From: Microbulbifer salipaludis
GTDB taxonomy: Bacteria > Pseudomonadota > Gammaproteobacteria > Pseudomonadales > Cellvibrionaceae
DNA length: 64,000 nucleotides
NCBI RefSeq assembly: GCF_017303155.1
Contig: NZ_JAEKJR010000001.1
Coordinates: 744,001-808,000 of the forward strand
Direction of reading: 5' to 3'
Below are positions 55,818 through 64,000 of this stretch, in pieces. How positions within the stretch are numbered: the first letter of the stretch is position 1; the number at the start of each line of letters is the position of its first letter. A program made the translations under genes and the position numbers. Below the pieces are notes generated by a model, which was given only the letters and a program-made list of their open reading frames with translations, was not told where the DNA came from and ran no database searches.

Positions 55818-57319
55818 GCAGGGCGACGTTAAACACCTCGGGAACGATTTTTGGTGAGCAGGCTGATCACGGGTCGACTTTGCACCGTGGTACCAGTTTG
55901 AAGGTTGCGATACTGGGCGACTTCAGTGGCCGAGGCAGTGGTAAGCGATGTGACCCCGGCAGCATTGCCACGCGCAGGGCTTATCCGCTACGCAAAGATA
56001 ATTTTGAACTGTTGTTCGAACAGTTACAGGTAAGTATCCGCCTTCCGCTCATGGAGCAGCCGTTACACCTGCTGGAGTTCGACGACCTGCATCCGGATTA
56101 TCTGTATCAGCGGGTACCCCTGTTCAAGAAATTTATCGAGCTGGAAAAACAGCTACTGACACCGGCGGACTTTTCTCGCGCCGCCGATGAAATCCAGCAG
56201 TGGCGACCGGAGCTGGCAGCGCTGGACCCATCTGCACACCATACCGCAGGTGGATTGTCGGCACGCTCGATGCTGGATGCGATTCTCTCCGGGCAGGCGT
56301 ACCAGAAGGAATACCAGTCCAGTGCCACGGGGCAGATCGATCAACTGATCAAAGACATCGTTGCTCCTTATGTGCAGCAAAAACCAGACGTTAACCAGGG
56401 CGTATATCTGGAGGCGGTTGCCCAGGCTGCGTCCGAAGCCATGCGCAAGATCATGCATCACAGTGATTTTCGTCAGATAGAGGCAAGCTGGCGAAGCCTG
56501 CACCTGTTGCTGCGTCGCCTCGAGGATCACCCCGGCCTGGAGCTTCACCTGATCGATGTCAGCAAGGAAGAGATACTGGCGGACCTGTCCCAGGCAGAAG
56601 ATGATCTGGAAAAATCCCAGCTGTTCCAGCGTCTGGTCACAGGTGAGGCCGTGGCCGGGGGAGTGCCCTACAACCTGATCCTGGGGGATTTCTTTATCGA
56701 GGATCAAGAGCGGGATCTGCATATGCTGATCGATCTGGCCACCATCGCCGAAGCCGCAGGTAGCGCATTGCTGATGGGGGGCGACAGCCGCCTCGCCGGC
56801 TGTGCCAGTCTCGCGGGTTCCATGGATCCCGATGACTGGCATTACCCGCTGTCGGAAGAGTTCGCCAGCAGCTGGCAGGCCGTGCGTGAATACGATGCCT
56901 GCGCACATATAGCACTGGCTGCTCCCCGTTTTATGTTGCGCCTGCCTTATGGTGCGGATACCGCACGTACTGAGATCTTCAAGTTTGAAGAGCTCACCCC
57001 TGAGCTTGGCCACCAGTATTATCTGTGGGGCAATGGCGCCTACCTGCTGGCACTCTCCTTGTGTAGCGAGTTTGTCGCCCGCGGTCAGCCTGCCGTCATC
57101 GCCTCCGATATCTACTCCGACCTTCCCCTGCACCTGCGCCGCCTGCCCCAGGGGCAGTGGATGACGCCCTGTGCGGAAGCCCTGATGACAGATGCTGGAG
57201 CCACACGTTTTCAATCTGCTGGCCTGTCCACGCTGCGCTCGGTGCAGGGCCGGGATCAGATTGTATTGCCAAAACTACAGTCCCTTGCCGGAACCCCGCT
57301 CTGCGGGCCTTGGAGTTGA
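55814..57319 (+). CDS. T6SS sheath-like protein: TssB-like and TssC-like segments in one chain
   Basis: A 501-residue protein. Residues about 25-130 resemble the start of TssB (LKVAILGDFSGRGSG then a FELLFEQLQVSIRLP block). Residues about 190-490 resemble the N-terminal domain of TssC: MHHSDFRQIEASWRSLHLLLRR, YNLILGDFFIEDQERDLHML, APRFMLRLPYGADTARTEIFKFEE and YYLWGNGAYLLA. The C-terminal TssC portion that builds the sheath interior is absent. It overlaps the upstream gene by 4 bp and precedes tagH by 5 bp. It may be an accessory sheath-like component or an assembly factor, because real TssB and TssC normally lie in separate genes. Family resemblance: fairly sure. Role: unknown. Confidence 0.78.
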   Translation: MSRATLNTSGTIFGEQADHGSTLHRGTSLKVAILGDFSGRGSGKRCDPGSIATRRAYPLRKDNFELLFEQLQVSIRLPLMEQPLHLLEFDDLHPDYLYQRVPLFKKFIELEKQLLTPADFSRAADEIQQWRPELAALDPSAHHTAGGLSARSMLDAILSGQAYQKEYQSSATGQIDQLIKDIVAPYVQQKPDVNQGVYLEAVAQAASEAMRKIMHHSDFRQIEASWRSLHLLLRRLEDHPGLELHLIDVSKEEILADLSQAEDDLEKSQLFQRLVTGEAVAGGVPYNLILGDFFIEDQERDLHMLIDLATIAEAAGSALLMGGDSRLAGCASLAGSMDPDDWHYPLSEEFASSWQAVREYDACAHIALAAPRFMLRLPYGADTARTEIFKFEELTPELGHQYYLWGNGAYLLALSLCSEFVARGQPAVIASDIYSDLPLHLRRLPQGQWMTPCAEALMTDAGATRFQSAGLSTLRSVQGRDQIVLPKLQSLAGTPLCGPWS

Positions 57320-57324
57320 ACGTC

Positions 57325-59031
57325 ATGGATTTAATCCTCTCTGTGGTTGCCGATCCGGAAGGCGCCAACATGATCAAGCACACCAAGTTGTTCAGCAGCG
57401 CCGGAGGCAGCTTTGGACGCGCCGATAGTAATGATTGGGTCCTACCGGATCCCCAGCGTGTGGTTTCATCGCGTCACGGTGAGATCCAGTTTGCGAACAA
57501 CCAGTTTTACCTGATCGATCAGAGTACCAATGGGACCTATCACAATCAGTCAGAGGATCCACTGGGCAAGGGCAACCGTGTTGCCCTGACGGATGGCGAT
57601 GCAATTGTCCTCGGAGACTACCGGCTGAAAGTCAGTATTCGCCAGGCCAGGGCCGAAGCAGGATTGCCCGATGGCCTGGGTGGGGCTGATTTCCTCGACA
57701 GCGTGGACCGAACCACATTCAGCCCGGCGGCAGCGGCAAAAATGCAAACCGCCCAGGAAGCAAAGCAGTTGGATAGCTGGCTGGATCCCACTGCAGGCAA
57801 TGCCGGGGGGAATATGGGAGCAGGTGGGGGCGCTAGCAGCAATCCGAGTGGCGAATGGGGATACCTGACCGGTGCGCCGTGCGGCGAGTCGATGGACGGC
57901 TTTCTCGGTCAGGAAGCACCCAGTGATCCACTGGAAATGCTGAATGTTCCTGGTGCGGGTATTGTGCCGCCCGTGGCGTCCGCTGATCATTGGGGAGGCG
58001 ATGACGACTGGTGGAAAGAGGGTAGCGCCGCAGATCACGCACCCGTGCATAGCCACGCGATGCAGTTTTCGGTACAGCAGTCGGGTCAGTCTGCGCTGCA
58101 GAGTCCTCCGCTGGCGCCCCCGCAACCCAATTCGATGACGGGGAGCGCGCAGCATCAATCTTTTGGCACCGTAGCCGAGACTCCGCAGCCGTCGGTTACC
58201 CCGGCGCCCACCACCAACAATCCCTTCGCCGATTCACTCTCTGCACTGGTGAGTGAGCAGGTGCAGGGTGCGCCGGGTTTTGATACACCCGCAGCGCCCG
58301 AATCCGAGCTGCTGGTTGCCCCAGCTGTCGCCCCGTCCACTGACGCCCCTGTTACCCCATCGACCGCCGCTGGATTCGCCGGTGCTTCACAGCAATTTGC
58401 GCCTGTCCCGACGCCATCCCAGAGTGCGCAGCCGCAGCCGCAAGGCTCGATTCAAGGGAACATGCTGGCAGAAAGGCTCGGTCTCAATTTGCGTGCGGAG
58501 CAGCTACAGCATCTGGATCAGCAGTCCGCGGAGATTATCGAGGAAACCGTGTCGCGACTGATCGACCTGTTACGCGCACGCACCAGCATAAAAAACGAAT
58601 TGCGCGTGCAGCGCACCATGATACAGACCGAGGCGAACAATCCACTCAAGTTCAGTGCCAGTGCGGCCGATGCGCTGGCCGCGATGTTTGCAGGTAACGG
58701 TGCATTCCTGCAGCCGGTAGACGCAGTGCGCGACAGTTTTGATGACCTGTCGGATCATCAGGTGGCAGTGCTTTCCGGAATGCGCGCCGGCTACGATGCG
58801 ATGTTGCGTTTTTTCAGCCCGGAATATATCGAGCGGCGCAATGGTGCTCAGGGCGGTGTCTTCTCCAGTAAGGGCGCACGTAACTGGGACAATTTTGTAG
58901 AGATGTACCGGCAGCTGATCAGCGACCCGGAAGCCTGCTACCGACGTCTGTTTGGTGATGAATTTGCTGCTACGTACGAAAGCCAGTTATCCGAACTCAA
59001 GAACGCGCGCAGTTTTGGCAAAGGCCAATGA
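57325..59031 (+). CDS. tagH: T6SS FHA-domain protein TagH
   Basis: A 568-residue cytoplasmic protein from ATG 57325. FHA phosphothreonine-binding domain at about 20-100: FGRADSNDWVLPDP (Gly31-Arg32), SSRHGEI (49-54) and STNGTY (67-72). A long Pro/Gln/Ala-rich linker (about 170-435) follows. The conserved C-terminal TagH/ImpI domain is at about 435-565 (AEIIEETVSRLIDLLRARTSIKNELRVQRT, then NPLKFS). FHA proteins of this kind (Fha1) are phosphorylated by PpkA and dephosphorylated by PppA to switch T6SS assembly on. The phosphatase is at 53.9 kb. Confidence 0.93.
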   Translation: MDLILSVVADPEGANMIKHTKLFSSAGGSFGRADSNDWVLPDPQRVVSSRHGEIQFANNQFYLIDQSTNGTYHNQSEDPLGKGNRVALTDGDAIVLGDYRLKVSIRQARAEAGLPDGLGGADFLDSVDRTTFSPAAAAKMQTAQEAKQLDSWLDPTAGNAGGNMGAGGGASSNPSGEWGYLTGAPCGESMDGFLGQEAPSDPLEMLNVPGAGIVPPVASADHWGGDDDWWKEGSAADHAPVHSHAMQFSVQQSGQSALQSPPLAPPQPNSMTGSAQHQSFGTVAETPQPSVTPAPTTNNPFADSLSALVSEQVQGAPGFDTPAAPESELLVAPAVAPSTDAPVTPSTAAGFAGASQQFAPVPTPSQSAQPQPQGSIQGNMLAERLGLNLRAEQLQHLDQQSAEIIEETVSRLIDLLRARTSIKNELRVQRTMIQTEANNPLKFSASAADALAAMFAGNGAFLQPVDAVRDSFDDLSDHQVAVLSGMRAGYDAMLRFFSPEYIERRNGAQGGVFSSKGARNWDNFVEMYRQLISDPEACYRRLFGDEFAATYESQLSELKNARSFGKGQ

Positions 59032-59096
59032 TAAGGAAAACGCTGTTTATAAAGCTGTAAAAATCAAACGGTGCCCGCAGGGCTGCCGGCGAACAT

Positions 59097-59696
59097 ATGG
59101 AGATCACTGTGGAAAGTAAAAAGATAGTTCAACTACTGGTTGTGATCGCGCTGGTCATGGGGCTCGTGGCCTGTCAGACCACCCGCCGCACATTGAACCT
59201 GGATACCAGCATTGCGCTGGCGGTTGAGATCGAAAATGACGTAAATCCGGATAGCGATGGACGTTCCTCACCGGTAGTCGTACGGGTATTCATGCTTGCC
59301 GATGATCGCCAGTTTTCCCGTGAAGACTTTCTCAACTTGTATGAAAACGCCGAATCCCGTCTCGGCAAGGACCTGATTGACACAGTCGTTCTCAAGGAGT
59401 TCGCTCCGGGAGAGCAGCGGGTCGAACAGCTGGCACTGACTCCAGAAGTTAGATATATCGGCCTGTTGGCGGAGTTTGTCCAGTATCAGGATGCCGATGC
59501 GCTGATGTTGTTGCCAATTATCGATCACAGAAAGAATGAATATGCGATCACACTTGAGGGTACGCGCATGGCTTCTACAGAAGCCCTTGATATGCGTCGT
59601 CGTGCTGCCCGTGGTGAATCGAAAAAAGACAACACGGTAACCATTTCGAGCGCAGAGTATGAGCGACTGCGTAAGCTGCAGCAGTCCGGAAAGTAA
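59097..59696 (+). CDS. tssJ: T6SS outer-membrane lipoprotein TssJ
   Basis: A 199-residue lipoprotein: hydrophobic signal and lipobox GLVAC with Cys26. The mature beta-sandwich (about 35-150) carries the family features VVVRVFMLADDRQFSREDFLNLYEN and a late IGLLAEFVQYQDAD. TssJ anchors the TssJLM membrane complex to the outer membrane. A longer than usual charged C-terminus (to residue 199) is present. It precedes tssK by 63 bp. Confidence 0.93.
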   Translation: MEITVESKKIVQLLVVIALVMGLVACQTTRRTLNLDTSIALAVEIENDVNPDSDGRSSPVVVRVFMLADDRQFSREDFLNLYENAESRLGKDLIDTVVLKEFAPGEQRVEQLALTPEVRYIGLLAEFVQYQDADALMLLPIIDHRKNEYAITLEGTRMASTEALDMRRRAARGESKKDNTVTISSAEYERLRKLQQSGK

Positions 59697-59759
59697 ATCG
59701 GAAATTCGCTCCCATCCAATCCGCAAGGCAACCGCCTGGCGCCGCAACAAGGACAGCGT

Positions 59760-61097
59760 ATGTCGGCGAATAATAAGGTTATCTGGAGCGAGGGAATGTT
59801 CCTTCGTCCACAGCACTTCCAGCAACAGGACCGCTATCTGGAACAGCTGGTCGAGGCCCGCACGGGTGCCCTGGGCCCCTATACGTGGGGGCTGCTGGAA
59901 CTGGCCATCGACAGTGAGCCGCTGGCCATGGGAAAAATTTCTCTATCCCGAATTAGTGGCATTTTTCCCGATGGCACCCCGGTGTTGGCGCCGGAGAATG
60001 AAAACCTGCCGGATGTGCTGGATGTGCCGGTTAATACCCGGGATGAAACTGTCTACCTGTGTGTGCCGATGAAGCGCCCGGGAAGCCAGGAGTCGGTCAG
60101 GGATCAGGAAGATTTCCCCCAGGCACGCTATCAGGCCGCCAACTTCGACGCGCGTAACAGCGCCTCCACTTCTGGCGAGGCGGCACGGATTCAGGTGGGC
60201 AAACTGCGGGCCTGCCTGAAGCTCGGCAGCGAGGATCTCAGCGGCTATGCGGCAATCGGTATTACCCGTATTCGCGAGCGGCAGCCGGAAAAGCCGGTTG
60301 AACTGGATCCCGATTACATCCCGCCGCTGTTAAACGTTGATGCCTCTCCGGTAATCAAAGCGTATATCGAAGAAGTGAAGGGCTTACTGGATCATCGTGG
60401 TACAGCACTGGGTCATCGTTTGGCAGACAGCGGTCGCAGTGGCTCTGCCGAGATCGCAGATTATCTTTTACTGCAGGTTATCAACCGTGTTGAGCCTTTG
60501 CTTAAGCAGATCACCGGACAGCCCCGGCTGCATCCGCACAGTCTGTTTCTGGAGCTGTTGCAGCTCGCTGGCGAGCTCTCCACATTTACCGCCGCCAACA
60601 AGCGGCCGCCGGAAATCCCGCGTTATATGCACGAAAACCTGCAGCAGAGTTATGTGGGATTATTTTCCGCATTGCGACAATCCCTTTCCACGGTCCTCGA
60701 GCAGACCGCCATCGCCATGGAGCTGGTGCAACGTAAGTTCGGGATATATGTGGCGCCGGTAACGGATCCGTCTCTGATCAAAACCGCAAGCTTTGTGATG
60801 GCGGCAAAGGCGGATATGCCTGGAGACCTGCTGCGCAGCCGGTTTCCCAGTCAGGCAAAAGTCGCGCCGGTGGAGGCAATCCGCGAACTCATTTCCGCGC
60901 AGTTGCCGGGCCTGTCTATTCGTGCACTACCGGTCGCGCCGCGGCAGATTCCTTACCATGCTGGCTTTACCTATTTCGAACTCGAGCGGACGGGCGAGCT
61001 ATGGCAGGCAATGCAGCGCTCCGGTGGGTTCGCGGTACATCTGGGAGCAGAGTTCCCCGGCCTTACTATGGAACTGTGGGCAATAAGGAATAACTGA
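59760..61097 (+). CDS. tssK: T6SS baseplate subunit TssK
   Basis: A 445-residue baseplate protein that links the TssFGE wedge to TssL/TssM. The start MSANNKVIWSEGMFLRPQHFQQQDRYLEQLVE is diagnostic of TssK. The C-terminal receptor-binding part (about 310-445) holds VAPVTDPSLIKTASFVMAAKADMP and ends near LGAEFPGLTMELWAIRNN. It overlaps nothing and is followed by tssL after 2 bp. Confidence 0.97.
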   Translation: MSANNKVIWSEGMFLRPQHFQQQDRYLEQLVEARTGALGPYTWGLLELAIDSEPLAMGKISLSRISGIFPDGTPVLAPENENLPDVLDVPVNTRDETVYLCVPMKRPGSQESVRDQEDFPQARYQAANFDARNSASTSGEAARIQVGKLRACLKLGSEDLSGYAAIGITRIRERQPEKPVELDPDYIPPLLNVDASPVIKAYIEEVKGLLDHRGTALGHRLADSGRSGSAEIADYLLLQVINRVEPLLKQITGQPRLHPHSLFLELLQLAGELSTFTAANKRPPEIPRYMHENLQQSYVGLFSALRQSLSTVLEQTAIAMELVQRKFGIYVAPVTDPSLIKTASFVMAAKADMPGDLLRSRFPSQAKVAPVEAIRELISAQLPGLSIRALPVAPRQIPYHAGFTYFELERTGELWQAMQRSGGFAVHLGAEFPGLTMELWAIRNN

Positions 61098-61099
61098 AC

Positions 61100-61957
61100 A
61101 TGAGTAATGATGCTTATTCAGCGCCCGGTGCTGCAGACCGCACAGTGATGATCCCAACTCCAGGAGCGGCCGCGCCCGCGGGTAGACAGCCGCCCCAGCC
61201 ACAGCAGCCCACGGCCCCCGACATAGCCCTTGGAGAAGTGCGTATACGCAACAGTCTGAATCCGCTGATCTCGGCGGCTTCCAAGTTGCTCGGGGCTATC
61301 ATCAAGCTCCGTAGCACGATGAACCACACGAATGTGCCGGACCTGCACAAGCGGCTGACTCGCGAAATTCAGAGCTTCGAGCGCGAGGCCAGACAGCTAT
61401 CCCTCTCCCAGGAAACGGTGCTGACCGCACGATATCTACTGTGCACGGTGGTGGACGAAGTAGTGCTGTCCACTCCCTGGGGTACCGCAAGCGGCTGGAG
61501 CCAGCACTCGCTGTTAAGCCTGTTCCACAAAGAAACCTTCGGTGGTGAGAAATGCTTTCTGATCCTGCAGCGCACCCTGGAAACACCGGGATCGCATATT
61601 GAACTGCTGGAACTTTTTTACCTGTGTCTCAGCCTTGGCTTCCAAGGCAAGTATCGCCTGGTACAGAGAGGCCATGAACAGCTGGAACAGATCCGTGACA
61701 ATTTGTACCGCACTATTGAAAGCCATCGTCCGGCTATGGACCGCGATCTTTCCCCTCGCTGGCAGGGTTGTGTGGATCGCAAGACAAGACTGATCCATTA
61801 CGTACCGCTTTGGGTTATTGCCTGTGTGGTGCTCGGCGTTTTGGTAGCCACGTTCAGCGGGTACCGCTGGTGGCTGTATCAGAGCGCAACGCCGGTAGCG
61901 GAAGAAATACAGGCACTGATGCCTGAATTGCAGGACAACATTGCGCAGCCGCGCTAG
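61100..61957 (+). CDS. tssL: T6SS membrane protein TssL (DotU family)
   Basis: A 285-residue inner-membrane protein. A Pro/Gln-rich N-terminus is followed by the cytoplasmic DotU domain (about 45-215) with RYLLCTVVDEVVLSTPWG and WSQHSLLSLFHKETFGGEKCFLIL, and a single C-terminal transmembrane helix at about 235-255 (LWVIACVVLGVLVATFSGYRW). No OmpA-like peptidoglycan-binding domain is fused, unlike TssL of some systems. Starts 2 bp after tssK. Confidence 0.96.
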   Translation: MSNDAYSAPGAADRTVMIPTPGAAAPAGRQPPQPQQPTAPDIALGEVRIRNSLNPLISAASKLLGAIIKLRSTMNHTNVPDLHKRLTREIQSFEREARQLSLSQETVLTARYLLCTVVDEVVLSTPWGTASGWSQHSLLSLFHKETFGGEKCFLILQRTLETPGSHIELLELFYLCLSLGFQGKYRLVQRGHEQLEQIRDNLYRTIESHRPAMDRDLSPRWQGCVDRKTRLIHYVPLWVIACVVLGVLVATFSGYRWWLYQSATPVAEEIQALMPELQDNIAQPR

Positions 61958-62009
61958 ATACGGTTGCTGATTGCCCGGCGCAGAATGGTCGCGGGGACTG
62001 GAGTAATTC

Positions 62010-64000
62010 ATGAAACGACTGGCGATTTTTTTCACCAATAAATGGGTGCTGGGCCTGATTGGCCTGTGTGCGCTCTCGCTTTTAATCTGGTTTGGTGCCG
62101 ATTACATAAAATTCGGCAGTGATAATGCCACCCTGCCTTCAGGTGCGCGTCTCACCATCATCGTATTTATCTTTGCAATCTGGCTGGTGTGGAACCTGAG
62201 CCAGTGGCTGGTGGAGCGCCGACAGAACCAAGCGTTGATTCAAGGTATTGAAGAATCGCAGGAAGAAGTGGATCCCGACGAGGAACGAAGCCGCGAAGAG
62301 CTGAATGCTTTGTCGGAACGTTTTCGTGACGCCATGCAGGTCCTGCGCAAGGCACGGTTTAAATCCCAGCGTGGCAATGTTTCACTCTATCAGTTGCCCT
62401 GGTACATCATTATCGGCCCGCCTGGGTCCGGTAAAACCACTGCACTGGTCAATTCTGGCCTGGAATTTCCGCTCGCACAAAGCCACGGCAAAGAGGCGCT
62501 CGGGGGTGTAGGCGGCACTCGGAATTGTGATTGGTGGTTCACCAATGATGCGGTATTGATTGATACCGCCGGTCGCTATACTACGCAGGACAGTCACCGG
62601 GTATATGATAATAATGCTTGGAAAGCCTTTCTGAACCTGTTGCAGCGCTACCGCCGTCGCCGTCCGATTAATGGGGTGCTGGTCGCGATTAGCCTGCAGG
62701 ACCTGATGGTGCAGACCACCGAGCAACGCGTACATCAGGCCAAGACAATCCGCGCGCGTATTAATGATCTCCAGCAGCAATTGGGGATTCGCTTCCCGAT
62801 TTACCTCACCTTCACCAAGTGCGACCTCGTTGCAGGCTTCAGCGAATATTTCGATAACCTTTCCCAGGCTGAGCGGGAGCAGGTGTGGGGTATCAGCTTC
62901 CCAGAAGAGGCACATGCGGGGGCGGGAGCACCGCTCGATGACTTTGCTAGCGAGTTCCAGGCCTTGATCCAACGGCTCAATCAGAGGGTCCTTTGGCGTG
63001 TACATCAGGAGCGGAATGTCGAGAAGCGCGCTCTGTTACAGGGATTCCCTGCGCGCATGGAGAGCCTGCAAAACGTACTGTCCGATTTTGTGAGGCAGGC
63101 GTTCAGTGCCAATCGCTACGACACGGTGCCCATGGTACGCGGCGTGTACTTTACCAGTGGCACACAGGAGGGAAGCCCGATTGACCGGATGATGGCCTCG
63201 GTGAGTTCCGACTTCGGTCTCGAACGGGAAGTGGCGCAGCGATTCCAGGGGGTAGGCAAGAGCTACTTCCTGCATCGTCTGTTAAAAGATGTGATATTCC
63301 CGGAAGCCGAACTGGTCGGTGTGAATCGCAAGGTTGAGCGCGTTACCCGTTGGCTGCGCGGTTCCGTCTATGTAGCGTCCGCTGCGGCTTTTGTCGGCGC
63401 TATATTCCTGTGGACTGGGAGCATCGCGCAGAACCATCGTTATATGGGAGAAGTCCGCAGCAATATCGCGTTTTACGAAGAAGCCAAGATAAGACTGGGC
63501 AGCCGTAAACTCTCTCCCTCGCAAACCCTCGAGTTGCTCGCGCCGCTGAACGCCGCATCGCGCGTATATCAGAAAGAAGACCATCCCTGGCTCAACAATC
63601 TCGGTCTGTACGATGAGAGGGTCGATGCTGCGGCGGACCGCCTCTACCGCCAGCAGCTAGCACTGACGTTTCTGCCGGCCCTGCAGCGTTCCCTGGAGCA
63701 GCGACTGTTAATGCTCGACAGCGCGGATCCAGCACTACCGCAAACACTAAAGACCTATTTGATGTTGTTTAATCCAGATAGGCGCAGCCTCGAAGATCTA
63801 ACGGCATATTTCAGCGATGATTGGTCACAGACTCTGTCGGGCGAGGCAGGTAAGCAAGAGCAGATGATGACCCATCTGCAGCGGCTTTTTTCTTCACCGC
63901 TGCCGGAGGATCTTGAGCCCAATGAACGGGCCATTGCAACGGCTCGGCAGCAACTGCGCCGTATCCCGGTACCGCAGCGCCTGTACGCACAGATGTTGCG
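62010..64000 (+). CDS. tssM: T6SS membrane protein TssM (IcmF), partial
   Basis: The 5' 663 codons of a gene that runs off the window; typical proteins are about 1150-1250 residues. Start ATG 62010 with GGAG. Two N-terminal transmembrane helices (about 12-30 and 48-66), a cytoplasmic NTPase-like domain with Walker A GPPGSGKTT (about 136-144) and the Walker B-type LIDTAGRY, then a third helix near residue 454-472. TssM spans the inner membrane and reaches into the periplasm, joining TssJ and TssL. Walker A is complete, so ATP binding is plausible. Confidence 0.96.
   Translation, partial: MKRLAIFFTNKWVLGLIGLCALSLLIWFGADYIKFGSDNATLPSGARLTIIVFIFAIWLVWNLSQWLVERRQNQALIQGIEESQEEVDPDEERSREELNALSERFRDAMQVLRKARFKSQRGNVSLYQLPWYIIIGPPGSGKTTALVNSGLEFPLAQSHGKEALGGVGGTRNCDWWFTNDAVLIDTAGRYTTQDSHRVYDNNAWKAFLNLLQRYRRRRPINGVLVAISLQDLMVQTTEQRVHQAKTIRARINDLQQQLGIRFPIYLTFTKCDLVAGFSEYFDNLSQAEREQVWGISFPEEAHAGAGAPLDDFASEFQALIQRLNQRVLWRVHQERNVEKRALLQGFPARMESLQNVLSDFVRQAFSANRYDTVPMVRGVYFTSGTQEGSPIDRMMASVSSDFGLEREVAQRFQGVGKSYFLHRLLKDVIFPEAELVGVNRKVERVTRWLRGSVYVASAAAFVGAIFLWTGSIAQNHRYMGEVRSNIAFYEEAKIRLGSRKLSPSQTLELLAPLNAASRVYQKEDHPWLNNLGLYDERVDAAADRLYRQQLALTFLPALQRSLEQRLLMLDSADPALPQTLKTYLMLFNPDRRSLEDLTAYFSDDWSQTLSGEAGKQEQMMTHLQRLFSSPLPEDLEPNERAIATARQQLRRIPVPQRLYAQML

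Overview
The window is high-GC DNA from a gammaproteobacterium. Gene order (queG-nnrD-tsaE-amiB-mutL-miaA-hfq-hflX-hflKC-DUF2065-hisZ-purA; gpmI-envC-ctpA opposite a rhodanese-grxC-secB run; hisBHAF) is the Pseudomonas/Cellvibrionales order. Together with a chitin-type AA10 oxygenase, large TonB receptors and long intergenic inverted repeats, this points to a marine polysaccharide degrader such as Microbulbifer. That placement is an inference from content and synteny; no search was run.

Layout. 0.05-2.5 kb (minus): a class 3 lipase preceded by two paralogous exported proteins, a possible lipase effector with immunity proteins. 2.7-5.3 kb (minus): a His-rich, ZnuD-like TonB receptor and a small His/Cys protein. 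5.4-8.4 kb (plus): hisB, hisH, hisA, hisF, with a long inverted repeat between hisH and hisA. 8.4-13.1 kb (minus): a DUF6316-like protein, ctpA, envC, gpmI. 13.4-17.1 kb (plus): YibN-like rhodanese, grxC, secB, a thioesterase, an SDR and an Smr protein, with two repeat elements. 17.2-21.2 kb (minus): two META-type lipoproteins, a small lipoprotein and a second TonB receptor. 21.4-29.1 kb (plus): a CrbS-like hybrid kinase with a symporter domain, an MFS transporter overlapping an HSL-family hydrolase, and a MocR regulator with an extra C-terminal domain. 29.1-45.1 kb: queG (minus), then the long conserved housekeeping run on plus. 45.3-50.3 kb: lytic transglycosylase, AstE/AspA-like amidohydrolase (minus), Bcr/CflA transporter, AA10 LPMO (minus).

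50.5-64 kb is a type VI secretion (T6SS) island. An RHS protein and a PP2C phosphatase read leftward. A divergent operon reads rightward: a Y1-transposase-like protein without its HUH motif, a TssB/TssC-like fusion, FHA protein TagH, TssJ, TssK, TssL and TssM (cut by the window end). FHA protein plus phosphatase suggests phospho-threonine control; no kinase gene lies in the window.

Most interesting: the domesticated-looking transposase with an AT-hook translationally coupled to the T6SS operon, the single-chain sheath-like fusion, the toxin-less RHS protein, the lipase/duplicate exported protein cassette, the MocR with an added domain, and a family of intergenic inverted repeats. I saw no tRNA, rRNA, CRISPR array or intact insertion sequence.
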